A stretch of 64,000 nt of DNA from Betaproteobacteria bacterium. GTDB lineage: Bacteria; Pseudomonadota; Gammaproteobacteria; Burkholderiales; Thiobacillaceae. Location: assembly GCA_016234655.1 (NCBI GenBank), contig JACRAU010000031.1, positions 1 through 64,000 of the forward strand, given 5' to 3'. The notes under the pieces were generated by a model, which searched no databases, was not told where the DNA came from, and saw nothing but the letters and a program-made list of their open reading frames with translations. Positions 36,563 through 45,337 of the stretch are shown here, piece by piece (the first letter of the stretch is position 1; every line of letters starts with the position of its first letter). The translations under genes were made by a program, and so were the position numbers.

Positions 36563-37504
36563 ATGACGGGCCGTCTGCCCCGTCGCATGCTGGCCGCCCT
36601 GGTCGTTTCCCTGCTGCTGCACCTGTGGCTGACCGGCGGCCTCGATTTTTCCATTGCGCCGGAACCCGTCGCGCCGCCGCCGATCGAGGCACGATTGATC
36701 GGGACGGCCATCGTGCCGGACAAGCCCGCGTCGCCATGGGAGCGGCCTCCTGCGGGAGCGGCGTCCTCGCCGCGAACAACCCGCCTATCCACTGCCACGC
36801 CGATATTCGGGCCGGGGACGGCCCTCCCACAAGCCATGGCGCCTGCCGTCGTTGCGGAACGGCCCGAGCCGTCCTCGGCGGCGGTCTTGCCCGAGGCCTT
36901 CAAGATTCGTTTCTCGGTGCAGGGCAACGAAGGCGGCCTGGTGCTGGGCCGGCTCAATCACGTCTGGCGCCGTGGCGGCGAGCGTTATTCCCTGGTCGGC
37001 GTGGCCGAGGCGAGCGGCGTGTTCGCCTTGTTCTATTCCGGCCTGCTCAGCCAGACCAGCAGCGGGGCCATCACGCCGGATGGGCTGCGGCCAGAGAGCT
37101 ATTGGATGCAGCGCAGCCGCAAAAGCTATAGCGCGCATTTCGATTGGGGCCAGCGGACGGCGCGCCTGGGCGACCCCTATGGCGCATTGGCCTTGGCCCC
37201 GGGGGCGCAGGACTACCTGAGCGTGGTCTATCAGTTGGCCTTGTTTCCGCGCCCGGCAGAGGGCCGCGTTTGGGTGATCGACGGCAAGCGTGCCAAGGAA
37301 TATGTCTATCGCGAGATCGGCCCGGAGACGATCGAATTGCCCCTGGGCAAGGTGGAGACGCTGCATCTGCGCATCGGCCAAGGCCAGGAGGAGGCCGATA
37401 TGGATTTGTGGTTGCGGGCGCAAGCGCCGCACCTGCCGCTGAAGATGACCTTGATCGACGACAAGGGCCGCACCGGCGTGCTGCTGGCCGAGGCGATCGA
37501 GTAA
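36563..37504 (+). CDS. DUF3108 domain protein (purN-linked)
   Basis: 313 residues: an N-terminal hydrophobic segment (about 10-30), a Pro/Ala-rich linker (about 40-110) and a DUF3108 domain (about 112-310, starting FKIRFSVQGNEGGLVLG). Proteins of this type commonly follow purN in betaproteobacteria. The function is unknown; it is probably periplasmic. Part of the linker is encoded by a REP-like insert (36734-36839). Confidence 0.85.
   Translation: MTGRLPRRMLAALVVSLLLHLWLTGGLDFSIAPEPVAPPPIEARLIGTAIVPDKPASPWERPPAGAASSPRTTRLSTATPIFGPGTALPQAMAPAVVAERPEPSSAAVLPEAFKIRFSVQGNEGGLVLGRLNHVWRRGGERYSLVGVAEASGVFALFYSGLLSQTSSGAITPDGLRPESYWMQRSRKSYSAHFDWGQRTARLGDPYGALALAPGAQDYLSVVYQLALFPRPAEGRVWVIDGKRAKEYVYREIGPETIELPLGKVETLHLRIGQGQEEADMDLWLRAQAPHLPLKMTLIDDKGRTGVLLAEAIE
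36734..36839. repeat. REP-like pair inside the DUF3108 coding sequence
   Basis: Between two CCATGG sites exactly 100 bases apart lie inverted modules: GGGAGCGGCGTCCTCGCCGC on one side and GGGCCGGGGACGGCCCTCCC on the other. Both resemble the GTGGGAGxxGGC-type REP units common in proteobacterial intergenic DNA. The insert keeps the reading frame and encodes low-complexity linker. Confidence 0.6.
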
Positions 37505-37507
37505 GGC

Positions 37508-38638
37508 TCAGCCGCTAATGCCGATGGCCGCACGCGTGGTCATGGCCAGCGACAAGGCTTCGTCCACCGTGGGCGCCAGGCAGTTGTAGTGCCCCATCTT
37601 GCGGCCCGGCCGGGCCTCGGCCTTGCCGTAGAGATGCAGTTGCACGCCGGGGTGCTTGAGCAGTTCCAGCCACTGCGGGCCGTGCGCCCAGATGTCGCCC
37701 AGCAGGTTGACCATGACCACCGGCGTCAGCAGGCGCGGGTCGCCCAGCGGCAGGCCGGCCAGGGCCCGCACCTGCTGCTGGAACTGGTCGGTGGCGCAGG
37801 CATCCAGGGTGTAATGGCCGCTGTTGTGCGGGCGCGGCGCCATTTCGTTGAACACGATGCGGCCGTCCCGCAGCACGAAAAATTCCACCGCCAGCACGCC
37901 GACATAATTCAGGCCTTGGGCGATCCGGCTGGCCATGTCGCGCGTCTTGGCGCTGATGCTTTCCGGCACCCGGGCCGGCACGATGCTGATGTCGAGGATG
38001 CCGTGGGCGTGCTGGTTTTCCGCCACCGGGAAGACGGCGATTTCGCCCAGGGCGTTGCGCGCCAGCACCACGGAGACTTCGCGCTCCAGCGGCAGGAAGC
38101 CTTCCAGCAGGCAGGGCACGGAGCCCAGTTGTTCGTGCGCCGCCACCAGCTCGTCCAGGCTGTTCACCCGCACCTGGCCCTTGCCGTCGTAGCCCATGCG
38201 CCGGGTCTTGAGTAGAGCTGGCGCGCCGATCATCGACCAGGCGTGGACCAGGTCGCCACTATCTTCGATGTTGGCAAAGGGCGCGGTGTCGCAGCCGAAT
38301 TCGCGCGCGCGGGTCTTTTCCGCGAGGCGATCTTGGGCGACGGCCAAGCATTCGGCCGAGGGCGCGACCAAGCAGCGCCGGGCGAGGAATTCGATGCTCT
38401 CGGCCGGCACGTTTTCCCACTCGGTGGTCACCGCATCGCAGGTCTCGGCCATGCGTTGCAGCGCGTTCTGGTCGCGATAATCGGCGCATAGATGCTCGTC
38501 GGCCATCTGGCCGGCCGGGCTGGCGAAATCGGGGTCGAGCACCACGACGCGGTAGCCCATGGTGCGGGCGGCGAGGGTGAACATGCGGCCGAGCTGGCCG
38601 CCGCCGAGCACGCCCAAGGTGGCACCGGGCAGCAGCAT
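37508..38638 (-). CDS. purK: 5-(carboxyamino)imidazole ribonucleotide synthase
   Basis: 376 residues: GVLGGGQLGRMF at the N-terminus and an ATP-grasp domain with TRRMGYDGKGQ, EREVSVVLARN and RPHNSGHYTLDAC. It carboxylates AIR to N5-CAIR. The ATG at 38638 overlaps the purE stop; a longer upstream reading lies inside purE and is rejected. Confidence 0.96.
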   Translation of the reverse strand: MLLPGATLGVLGGGQLGRMFTLAARTMGYRVVVLDPDFASPAGQMADEHLCADYRDQNALQRMAETCDAVTTEWENVPAESIEFLARRCLVAPSAECLAVAQDRLAEKTRAREFGCDTAPFANIEDSGDLVHAWSMIGAPALLKTRRMGYDGKGQVRVNSLDELVAAHEQLGSVPCLLEGFLPLEREVSVVLARNALGEIAVFPVAENQHAHGILDISIVPARVPESISAKTRDMASRIAQGLNYVGVLAVEFFVLRDGRIVFNEMAPRPHNSGHYTLDACATDQFQQQVRALAGLPLGDPRLLTPVVMVNLLGDIWAHGPQWLELLKHPGVQLHLYGKAEARPGRKMGHYNCLAPTVDEALSLAMTTRAAIGISG

Positions 38639-39129
38639 CAGGCCTCCGGCAGTTGCATCGCCAGCACGGTCTCGGTTTGTGCCTTGCGGAATTGGATGAG
38701 CTTGTCGCGAATGGCTGGGTCTTCGTTGGCCAGCAGCGCGGCGGCGAACAGAGCGGCGTTGGCGGCGCCGGCCTCGCCGATGGCGAAGGTGGCGACCGGG
38801 ATGCCCTTGGGCATCTGCACGATGGACAGCAGCGAGTCCATGCCCTTCAAGGCCTTCGACATCACCGGCACGCCGAGCACCGGCAGGTGCGTCTTCGACG
38901 CGACCATGCCCGGCAGGTGGGCGGCGCCGCCGGCCCCGGCGATGATGCATTTGAGGCCGCGCTCGGCGGCCGTGCCGGCATAGTCGAACAGCAGGTCGGG
39001 CGTGCGGTGGGCCGAGACCACGCGCTGCTCGAACGGGATGCCGAATTGCTGGAGCAGGTCGGCAGCGGCGCGCATGGTTTCCCAGTCGCTGGTGCTGCCC
39101 ATGATCAGGCCGACGAGAGGTTTGGACAT
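38638..39129 (-). CDS. purE: N5-CAIR mutase
   Basis: 163 residues: [25 protein letters not shown] and [16 protein letters not shown] are the PurE class I motifs. It acts directly after PurK in the pathway and precedes it in the operon. Confidence 0.97.
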   Translation of the reverse strand: MSKPLVGLIMGSTSDWETMRAAADLLQQFGIPFEQRVVSAHRTPDLLFDYAGTAAERGLKCIIAGAGGAAHLPGMVASKTHLPVLGVPVMSKALKGMDSLLSIVQMPKGIPVATFAIGEAGAANAALFAAALLANEDPAIRDKLIQFRKAQTETVLAMQLPEA

Positions 39130-39218
39130 GGCGGTCTCGCGCGAAAAAACGTAATGATACCGGCCCCGCCTACCTAGGCGGAAGCCGTTTGATCAAGTCA
39201 GCGGCGAAGCCGGCAGGC

Positions 39219-40592
39219 TCAGAAGGGCAGGGCTAGCCCCGGTTTGGCGGCCAGCAGCACTTGGCGGAAGGCCGCTTGGATGCGGGCGATGGCGGCCTCG
39301 CTGTCGGCCTCGAAGCGCAGCACGATCACCGGCGTGGTGTTGGAGGCGCGCATCAGGCCGAAACCGTCGCTGTATTCCACGCGCAGGCCGTCGATGGTGA
39401 TGACGTTGGCGCCTTCGAACCGGGCGCTTTGCTGCAATTGGGCGATCAGGGCGTGCGGTTCGCCTTCTTGCATCTTGATCTGCAATTCCGGCGTGTTCAC
39501 CGTGTCGGGCAGGCCGTGCAGGGTGGCGTCGATGTCGGCCTGCTTGGACAGGTACTCCAGCAGGCGGGCGCCGGCATAAAGGCCGTCGTCGAAGCCGTAC
39601 CAGCGCTCCTTGAAGAACATGTGGCCGCTCATCTCGCCGGCCAGCAGGGCGCCGCACTCCTTCATCTTGGCCTTGATGAAGGAGTGGCCGGTCTTCCACA
39701 GCACCGGCTTGCCGCCGCGCTGCTCGATCCAGGGATAGAGCTTGCGCGTGGACTTCACGTCGAAAATGATCTGGGCGCCGGGGTTGCGCGAGAGCACGTC
39801 GTCGGCGAACAGCATCAACTGGCGGTCGGGGAAGATGATCTGGCCGTCCTTGGTCACCACGCCCAGGCGGTCGCCGTCGCCGTCGAAGGCCAGGCCGATC
39901 TCGGCATCCGAGGTCTTTAGTTTGGCGATCAGGTCTTGCAGGTTCTCCGGCACCGAGGGGTCGGGGTGGTGGTTGGGGAAGTTGCCGTCCACCTCGCAGA
40001 ACAGTTCTTCCACCTCACAGCCCAGGGCGCGATAGAGCGCGGGCGCGAAGGCGCCGGGTACGCCGTTGCCGCAGTCGACGACGATCCGCATCGGCCGGGC
40101 CAGCTTGATGTCGCCGACGATGCGGTCGAGGTAGTCCTGGTCGACCGCCTGTTGCCGGTAGTTGCCGGCACCGCTGGCGAGGTCGCCTTTTTCCAAGCGC
40201 TGGCGTAGGCCCTGGATGGTGTCGCCAGATAGCGTCTCGCCGCCGAGCACCATCTTGAGCCCGTTATAGTCGGGTGGGTTGTGGCTGCCGGTGACCATCA
40301 CGGCGGAATTCGTGCCCAGATGATAGGCGGCGAAATAGGTCATGGGCGTGGCGACCATGCCGACGTCGATCACGTCGATGCCGGCGGCCTGGATGCCTCG
40401 GGCCAAGGCGGCGGCCAGACGCGGGCCGGACAGGCGGCCGTCGCGGCCGATGACGATGGCGCTTTGTTTGCGGACGGCGGCCTCGGAGCCGATCGCGCGG
40501 CCGATCTGTTCGACGGCGTCCTCGGTCAGCGTCTGGTCGACGATGCCGCGGATGTCGTAGGCCTTGAAGATGGAACTGCTGGGTATGGACAT
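39219..40592 (-). CDS. Phosphomannomutase/phosphoglucomutase (AlgC-type)
   Basis: 457 residues: FKAYDIRGIVD near the N-terminus, phosphoserine loop TGSHNPPDYNGLK, metal loop FDGDGDRLGV, sugar loop GEMSGHMFF and C-terminal phosphate loop RASNTTPVIVLRFEA. It interconverts hexose 6- and 1-phosphates for LPS or exopolysaccharide precursors. Confidence 0.93.
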   Translation of the reverse strand: MSIPSSSIFKAYDIRGIVDQTLTEDAVEQIGRAIGSEAAVRKQSAIVIGRDGRLSGPRLAAALARGIQAAGIDVIDVGMVATPMTYFAAYHLGTNSAVMVTGSHNPPDYNGLKMVLGGETLSGDTIQGLRQRLEKGDLASGAGNYRQQAVDQDYLDRIVGDIKLARPMRIVVDCGNGVPGAFAPALYRALGCEVEELFCEVDGNFPNHHPDPSVPENLQDLIAKLKTSDAEIGLAFDGDGDRLGVVTKDGQIIFPDRQLMLFADDVLSRNPGAQIIFDVKSTRKLYPWIEQRGGKPVLWKTGHSFIKAKMKECGALLAGEMSGHMFFKERWYGFDDGLYAGARLLEYLSKQADIDATLHGLPDTVNTPELQIKMQEGEPHALIAQLQQSARFEGANVITIDGLRVEYSDGFGLMRASNTTPVIVLRFEADSEAAIARIQAAFRQVLLAAKPGLALPF

Positions 40593-40639
40593 ATCGGACT
40601 CCCTTGTCGAAGCGCCGATTGTAGGCGAGGCGGCATGAC

Positions 40640-40672
40640 AAAAAAAAGCGGCATCGGAAAACCGATGCCGCT
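40640..40672 (-). terminator. Rho-independent terminator of the small RNA candidate
   Basis: Perfect 11-bp stem with a four-base loop and eight T residues on the minus strand. It is too far from any leftward protein gene to serve one, which is why a short transcript is proposed. Confidence 0.85.
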
Positions 40673-40725
40673 GGAAAAACCGCCGTTGCGGCGGTCAGGG
40701 AGGTTCATCAAACCGTCATAAACTT
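40640..40725 (-). ncRNA. Candidate small RNA (about 85 nt) with anti-Shine-Dalgarno segment
   Basis: Downstream of a good leftward promoter lies a short unit. It has an unstructured 5' part containing GAACCTCCCTGACC (CCTCC can pair with Shine-Dalgarno GGAGG), a first hairpin ACCGCCG/CGGCGGT (40679-40695) followed by five T, and a final perfect 11-bp hairpin AGCGGCATCGG/CCGATGCCGCT (40647-40672) followed by eight T. No reading frame of note is present. The layout matches trans-acting riboregulators. The predicted 5' end is an estimate from the -10 position. Confidence 0.6.
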
Positions 40726-40731
40726 GAAGCA

Positions 40732-40760
40732 ACTATAGCACATCAATCAGTAATCAACAA
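40732..40760 (-). promoter_or_regulatory. Sigma-70 promoter for the small RNA candidate
   Basis: On the minus strand TTGTTG (40755-40760), a 17-base spacer and TATAGT (40732-40737), with AT-rich DNA upstream. Confidence 0.65.
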
Positions 40761-41016
40761 ATTTCTTGAATGGTCTTATCGAACTAACTAATTTTTGCCA
40801 TTCGGCGAATTATCTCGTTAGAGAATTAATAGCAGGGAGCGGAGTCGAGGGCAACGATTTTGTCTTGGCGAGACGGTGTATTTTGGCCGGGTGTTGCGGT
40901 GGCGGCGTGGCCTCGTGCCTTGCCCCGACTGGGCGCAAAGCCTAGAATCCAGACTCAATTGTCCTAATGATCGGGCGCGGCGAACTTGGCCGCGTTCGGC
41001 CGCACCGAGAATCGCC

Positions 41017-42387
41017 ATGTCCGAATTGACCGCCCTGCTGGAGAAATACAGCAAGCCGGGGCCGCGTTATACCTCCTATCCCACCGCGCCCTATTTCAAG
41101 GCCGACTTCGGCGAGGCCGATTGGCGCGCCGAGCTGGCCGCTTCGCAAGACCCGGCGCGCGGCCTGTCCTTGTATTTCCACATCCCGTTCTGCGACACGC
41201 TTTGCTATTACTGCGGTTGCAATATGGTGGCGACCGGCGATTACGCCAAGGCGATGTCCTATCTCGATTACTTGGAAAAGGAGATGGCGGCCGTGGCCGC
41301 GCTGGCCGATCCGGCCCGCCCGGTCGAGCAGCTGCATTGGGGCGGCGGCACCCCGACCTATCTGAAGCCGGCCGAGATTCGCCGCCTGGGCGAGGTGATT
41401 CGCCGCCACTACACGATTGCCGACGGCGCCGAGATGGGCTGCGAGCTTGACCCGCGCGAGCTGAGCCTGGAGCACTTGCAGGCCTTGCGCGAGATCGGCT
41501 TCAACCGCTTGTCCATGGGCGTGCAGGACTTGGACGAGCAGGTGCAGAAGGCAGTCAACCGGGTACAGCCGGCGGCGCTGATCGACCAGGTCTATGCCTG
41601 GTCGCGCGAGCTCGGTTTCGGCAGCATCAACCTGGACCTGATCGTCGGCCTGCCGCACCAGACCGTGGCGAGTTTTTCCAAGACCTTGGACCGGGTGCTG
41701 GCCTGGTCGCCCGACCGGCTGGCCGTGTTCTCCTATGCCCACGTGCCCTGGCTGAAGAAGCACCAGAAGCTGATCGACGAGACCGCCCTGCCCAGTTTCG
41801 CCACGCGTCTCGATTTGCAGCAATTGATCTACGACCGGCTCGGTGCCGCCGGCTACGTGAACATCGGCCTCGACCACTTCGCCAAGCCGAGCGACGAGAT
41901 GGTCAAGGCGCAGCAGAACAAGACGCTGTGGCGCAACTTCCAGGGCTACACCACGCACAAGGATTGCGACATCTACGCCTTCGGCGCCTCGGCCATCAGC
42001 CAAACGCCGGAGGTCTATCTACAGAACGTGAAGAACGTGAAGGCCTACCAGGAACAGGTGGCGAAGAGCGGCATGGCGGTCGAGCGCGGCCTGCGCCTAT
42101 CGCGCGACGACCGGATCCGGCGCGATGCGATCACTCGCATCATGTGCGACTTGGAATTGGACAAGGCGGCATTCGAACAATGTTGGGGCGTGGTGTTCGA
42201 CGAGTACTTCGCCGAGGCCCTGGCCGAGCTGCCGCCCTTGCAGGACGACGGCTTGATCCGCTTGGAGCCGGGCCGGCTTGCCGTGACCGACAAGGGCCGA
42301 CTGTTTCTGCGCAATATCGCGATGTGCTTCGACGCCTATCTCAAGCAGGCCGACACCGAAAAACCGCGTTACTCCAAGACCGTCTGA
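41017..42387 (+). CDS. hemN: Oxygen-independent coproporphyrinogen III oxidase
   Basis: 456 residues. Radical SAM motif CDTLCYYCGCN (CxxxCxxC), preceded by YFHIPF; GGGTPTYL follows. The start MSELTALLEKYSKPGPRYTSYPTAP is typical of HemN rather than HemW. It makes protoporphyrinogen without oxygen, matching the heavy heme demand implied by ccm. An in-frame upstream start at 40876 lacks family similarity. Confidence 0.95.
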   Translation: MSELTALLEKYSKPGPRYTSYPTAPYFKADFGEADWRAELAASQDPARGLSLYFHIPFCDTLCYYCGCNMVATGDYAKAMSYLDYLEKEMAAVAALADPARPVEQLHWGGGTPTYLKPAEIRRLGEVIRRHYTIADGAEMGCELDPRELSLEHLQALREIGFNRLSMGVQDLDEQVQKAVNRVQPAALIDQVYAWSRELGFGSINLDLIVGLPHQTVASFSKTLDRVLAWSPDRLAVFSYAHVPWLKKHQKLIDETALPSFATRLDLQQLIYDRLGAAGYVNIGLDHFAKPSDEMVKAQQNKTLWRNFQGYTTHKDCDIYAFGASAISQTPEVYLQNVKNVKAYQEQVAKSGMAVERGLRLSRDDRIRRDAITRIMCDLELDKAAFEQCWGVVFDEYFAEALAELPPLQDDGLIRLEPGRLAVTDKGRLFLRNIAMCFDAYLKQADTEKPRYSKTV

Positions 42388-42393
42388 GCGAAC

Positions 42394-42594
42394 TCAGTGG
42401 TGGCCGTGGACCGGGCCGCCCTTGAGTCGATAGAGCGTGCCGCAATAGGGGCAGCGGGCCTCGCCCTTCTGCTCGACCGGCAAGTAGACGCGCGGATGCG
42501 CATTCCATACCGACTCGGCCGGCAGCGGGCAATGCAGCGGCAGGTCCTTTTCGGTGACTTCCACCTCGCGGGCGGTGTGCAACTCTTGGCTCAT
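42394..42594 (-). CDS. CHCC-type zinc-finger protein
   Basis: 66 residues. LHCPLP, VWNAHPRVYLPVE and CPYCGTLYRL give the CHCC zinc-ligand set of small proteins related to complex I subunit NDUFS6. It lies 10 bases after ilvE and converges with hemN. The molecular function in bacteria is uncertain. Confidence 0.88.
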   Translation of the reverse strand: MSQELHTAREVEVTEKDLPLHCPLPAESVWNAHPRVYLPVEQKGEARCPYCGTLYRLKGGPVHGHH

Positions 42595-42604
42595 GCCCGT
42601 CTCC

Positions 42605-43525
42605 TCAGGTGTGCGCCAGCCAGTCGGCGTGCTTGGCCGCGCGGCCGTGCACGCAATCGAAGTACATGGCCTGAATCTTTTCCGTGATCGGGCCACGCTT
42701 GCCGGCGCCGATGCCGCGGTTGTCCAGTTCGCGGATCGGCGTCACCTCGGCGGCGGTGCCGGTGAAGAAGGCCTCGTCCGCGGTGTAGACCTCGTCGCGG
42801 GTGATGCGCTTCTCGATCACTTGCAAACCGAGCTCGCCGGCCAGTTGCACGATGGTGTCGCGGGTGATGCCTTCCAAGGCGCTGGTCAGGTCCGGCGTGT
42901 ACATCTTGCCCTTGCGGACGATGAAGATATTCTCGCCCGAGCCCTCGGCCACGAAGCCGTCCACGTCGAGCAGCATCGCCTCGTCGTAGCCGTCGCGTGC
43001 CGCTTCCTGCTGGGCCAGGATGGAGTTGATGTAGTTGCCGTTGGATTTGGCCTTGCACATGGTGACGTTGACATGGTGTCGCGCGAACGACGAGGTCTTC
43101 ACCCGGATGCCTTTCTCCAGGGCCTCGGGGCCGAGATAGGTGCCCCAGGGCCAGGCGGCGACGATGACATGCACCGACAGCGTCTTGGCGGCGATGCCCA
43201 TGGCCTCGGAGCCGTAGAAGGCCATCGGCCGCAGATAGCCGGATTCCAGCTTGTTGGCGCGGATCACTTCCTTTTGCGCTTCGTTCAAGGCGGCCTTGTC
43301 GAAGGGCATCTTCATACCCAGGATGTGGGCCGAGTTGAACAGACGGTCGGTGTGGTCTTGCAGGCGGAAGATGGACGGCCCTTGGTCGGTCTTGTACGCG
43401 CGCACGCCCTCGAACACGCCCATGCCGTAATGCAGGGTATGGGTCAGGACATGGGTGGTGGCCTCGCGCCAGGGCACCAGCTTGCCGTCGTACCAAATAA
43501 AACCGTCGCGGTCGGCCATGGACAT
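42605..43525 (-). CDS. ilvE: Branched-chain amino acid aminotransferase
   Basis: 306 residues of fold-type IV PLP enzyme: LHYGMGVFEGVRAY, the PLP-Lys region KSNGNYINSILAQQEA, and GFVAEGSGENIFIVRKG. It catalyses the last step of Leu, Ile and Val synthesis. The second in-frame ATG (43519) is equally possible as start. Confidence 0.95.
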   Translation of the reverse strand: MSMADRDGFIWYDGKLVPWREATTHVLTHTLHYGMGVFEGVRAYKTDQGPSIFRLQDHTDRLFNSAHILGMKMPFDKAALNEAQKEVIRANKLESGYLRPMAFYGSEAMGIAAKTLSVHVIVAAWPWGTYLGPEALEKGIRVKTSSFARHHVNVTMCKAKSNGNYINSILAQQEAARDGYDEAMLLDVDGFVAEGSGENIFIVRKGKMYTPDLTSALEGITRDTIVQLAGELGLQVIEKRITRDEVYTADEAFFTGTAAEVTPIRELDNRGIGAGKRGPITEKIQAMYFDCVHGRAAKHADWLAHT

Positions 43526-43610
43526 GATGCAAAACTCCTAGAAATGCGGCGAAAAGCAGCATTTTACCGTATTCGCCGCCGGGGCCGAATGGGGACGATT
43601 TCCGGTCGAA

Positions 43611-43640
43611 GGGAATAAATCGCGGGGTGGGGGTGTTAGC
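43611..43640 (+). promoter_or_regulatory. Possible ECF-type promoter upstream of the sigma factor operon
   Basis: GGAATAAA at 43612-43619 resembles the -35 element of several ECF regulons and lies about 75 bases before the first gene of an ECF sigma/anti-sigma operon, which would be autoregulation. The -10 region is not clear. Confidence 0.3.
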
Positions 43641-43693
43641 CCCATGCAAGCTGACTTGCGACCGATTCAACCGTTCGATCTTTTGGAGGTTTT

Positions 43694-44077
43694 ATGCAAC
43701 TGATTCATACTCTTCTGGCGGCCGGCCTTGGCCTGACCCTGATGGCCGGCGCTGCCCAGGCCGATCACCACACCCCGGCCAAGGTGGCCGGCGGCGTGCT
43801 GACCAATGCGGCCGGCATGACCCTGTATGTGTTCGACAAAGACCCGGCCGGCGCCGGCAAGAGCGCCTGTAACGGCGACTGCGCCGTGAAGTGGCCGCCC
43901 CTGAAGGCGGGCGCCTTCGATAAGGCGGTCGGCGACTACAAGGTCGTCGTGCGCGACGACAACGACCGGCAGTGGGCCTACAAGGGCAAACCGCTGTATC
44001 TTTGGTTCAAGGACCAGAAGCCGGGCGACATGACCGGCGATGGCGTCAACAACGTCTGGCATACCGCGAAGCCCTGA
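43694..44077 (+). CDS. Secreted COG4315-type repeat protein
   Basis: 127 residues: a signal peptide (1-23, ending AQADHH) and two copies of the family repeat (GGVLTNAAGMTLYVFDKDPAG, CNGDCAVKWPPL, then QWAYKGKPLYLWFKDQKPGDMTGDG). The family is often annotated as lipoprotein, but no lipobox Cys is seen here. Its function is unknown. It is the first gene of an operon with an ECF sigma factor, so it is probably a target of that stress response. Confidence 0.8.
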   Translation: MQLIHTLLAAGLGLTLMAGAAQADHHTPAKVAGGVLTNAAGMTLYVFDKDPAGAGKSACNGDCAVKWPPLKAGAFDKAVGDYKVVVRDDNDRQWAYKGKPLYLWFKDQKPGDMTGDGVNNVWHTAKP

Positions 44078-44575
44078 GTGAGTCTGCAAAACGAGCTGAT
44101 CCAGCATATCCCCCGCCTGCGCCGTTATGCCCGGGCGCTGGCGGGCGATGCCGTGCGCGCCGACGACCTGGTGCAGGACACCCTGGAGCGGGCGCTGGTG
44201 AAGCTCGATCTGTGGCGGCCGGGCAGCGATCTGCGCGCCTGGCTGTTCACCTTGATGCACAATTTATTCGTCAATCAGATACGCGCCGGCGGTCCCGTCC
44301 ACTGCGAACTGGACGAGGCGTCCGACGTGCCGGTGCGCGGCGGCCAGGCCGATGCCCTGGCGGTGCGCGACATCCATGTCGCGCTCGGTAAATTGCCTAG
44401 CGAGCAGCGCGAGGTGATCCTGCTCGTCGGTTTGGAACAATTCAGCTATGCCGAGGCGGCCCAAGTTTTGGGCCTGCCGCTCGGCACGGTGATGTCGCGC
44501 TTGTCGCGGGCGCGCGAGCGCCTGCGCGAGATCATGGAAGGACAAGCGGTCGTGAAGTTGCAGGTGGTGAAATGA
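44078..44575 (+). CDS. ECF RNA polymerase sigma factor
   Basis: 165 residues, GTG start immediately after the upstream stop. Region 2 (about 5-75, RRYARALAGDAVRADDLVQDTLERAL) and region 4 (about 105-155, LGKLPSEQREVILLVGLEQFSYAEAAQVL). It overlaps the anti-sigma gene by four bases, the standard pair arrangement. Confidence 0.92.
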   Translation: MSLQNELIQHIPRLRRYARALAGDAVRADDLVQDTLERALVKLDLWRPGSDLRAWLFTLMHNLFVNQIRAGGPVHCELDEASDVPVRGGQADALAVRDIHVALGKLPSEQREVILLVGLEQFSYAEAAQVLGLPLGTVMSRLSRARERLREIMEGQAVVKLQVVK

Positions 44576-45330
44576 GCGAGATCACGGAAGACGATATGCA
44601 TGCCTATGTCGACGGGCTGTTGCCGGCCGAGCGGCGGGTCGAGATCGAGGCTTGGCTGGCCGCGCATCCCGAGGACGAGGCGCGGGTGCGCGTTTGGCGG
44701 ATGCAAAATCGCGGCCTGCACGAGGCCTTCGACAGCGTGCTGAACGAGCCGCTGCCGCTGGATATGGTGCGCGCGGCGAGCGTTCGCCATCGTGCCTCGC
44801 GCCCGCCGTGGCGCGCTGCCGCCGCTGCGCTGGCCCTGGTCGCCACCGGCCTGATCGGTTATGGCATCGGCGTGCGAGGCCAGCCCGCCGCCATGGAATA
44901 CGCCGCCTTGCCGCGCGACGCCGCGCTGGCCCACGTGGTGTTCAGCCCGGAGCAGCGGCACCCGGTCGAGGTCGATGCCCGCCATGCCGGCCATCTGGTG
45001 AGTTGGCTGTCCAAGCGCCTGGGCCATGAGCTGCATGCACCGGATTTTCAGGCCCAGGGCTTCGCGCTGCTGGGCGGCCGCCTGCTGTCCGGCCAGGCCG
45101 GCCCGGTCGCGCAGTTCATGTACGAAGATAAGCAGGCGCGGCGGGTGACGCTCTACGTCCGGCGCGACGGCGCGGGCCAGGCCGACACCGGTTTCCGCCA
45201 TGCGCGCGAGGATGGGGTCGAGGTCTTCTACTGGGTCGACCGTGACCTGGGCTATGCCTTGTCCGGCGCGATCGATCAAGCCGAGATGGGCCGGCTGGCC
45301 GACGCCGCCTATCGCCAGATCGGCCGCTGA
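44572..45330 (+). CDS. Membrane anti-sigma factor
   Basis: 252 residues. The N-terminal sigma-binding segment DDMHAYVDGLLPAERRVEIEAWLAAHPE resembles anti-sigma domains but lacks the HxxxCxxC zinc ligands. One membrane helix lies at about 83-103, with a periplasmic domain of about 150 residues. It should hold the co-encoded sigma factor at the membrane. Confidence 0.85.
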   Translation: MSEITEDDMHAYVDGLLPAERRVEIEAWLAAHPEDEARVRVWRMQNRGLHEAFDSVLNEPLPLDMVRAASVRHRASRPPWRAAAAALALVATGLIGYGIGVRGQPAAMEYAALPRDAALAHVVFSPEQRHPVEVDARHAGHLVSWLSKRLGHELHAPDFQAQGFALLGGRLLSGQAGPVAQFMYEDKQARRVTLYVRRDGAGQADTGFRHAREDGVEVFYWVDRDLGYALSGAIDQAEMGRLADAAYRQIGR

Positions 45331-45337
45331 GCGGCGC

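Larger units (their letters stand above)
40593..41016. other. 424-base intergenic region, AT-rich core, holding a small RNA candidate
   Basis: No protein gene of credible quality. About 40700-40850 is strikingly AT-rich compared with the rest. The left part contains a leftward promoter and two terminator hairpins (small RNA candidate). The right part is the upstream region of hemN; I looked for an FNR-type site there and found no good match. Confidence 0.6.

Noticed and set aside
40526-40732. Minus-strand frame of 68 codons at the small RNA locus
   Set aside because: It runs through two terminator hairpins and into the 3' neighbour, with no family resemblance.
40921-41016. FNR box upstream of hemN
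   Set aside because: TTGTCCTAATGAT and similar segments do not match TTGAT-N4-ATCAA well enough.
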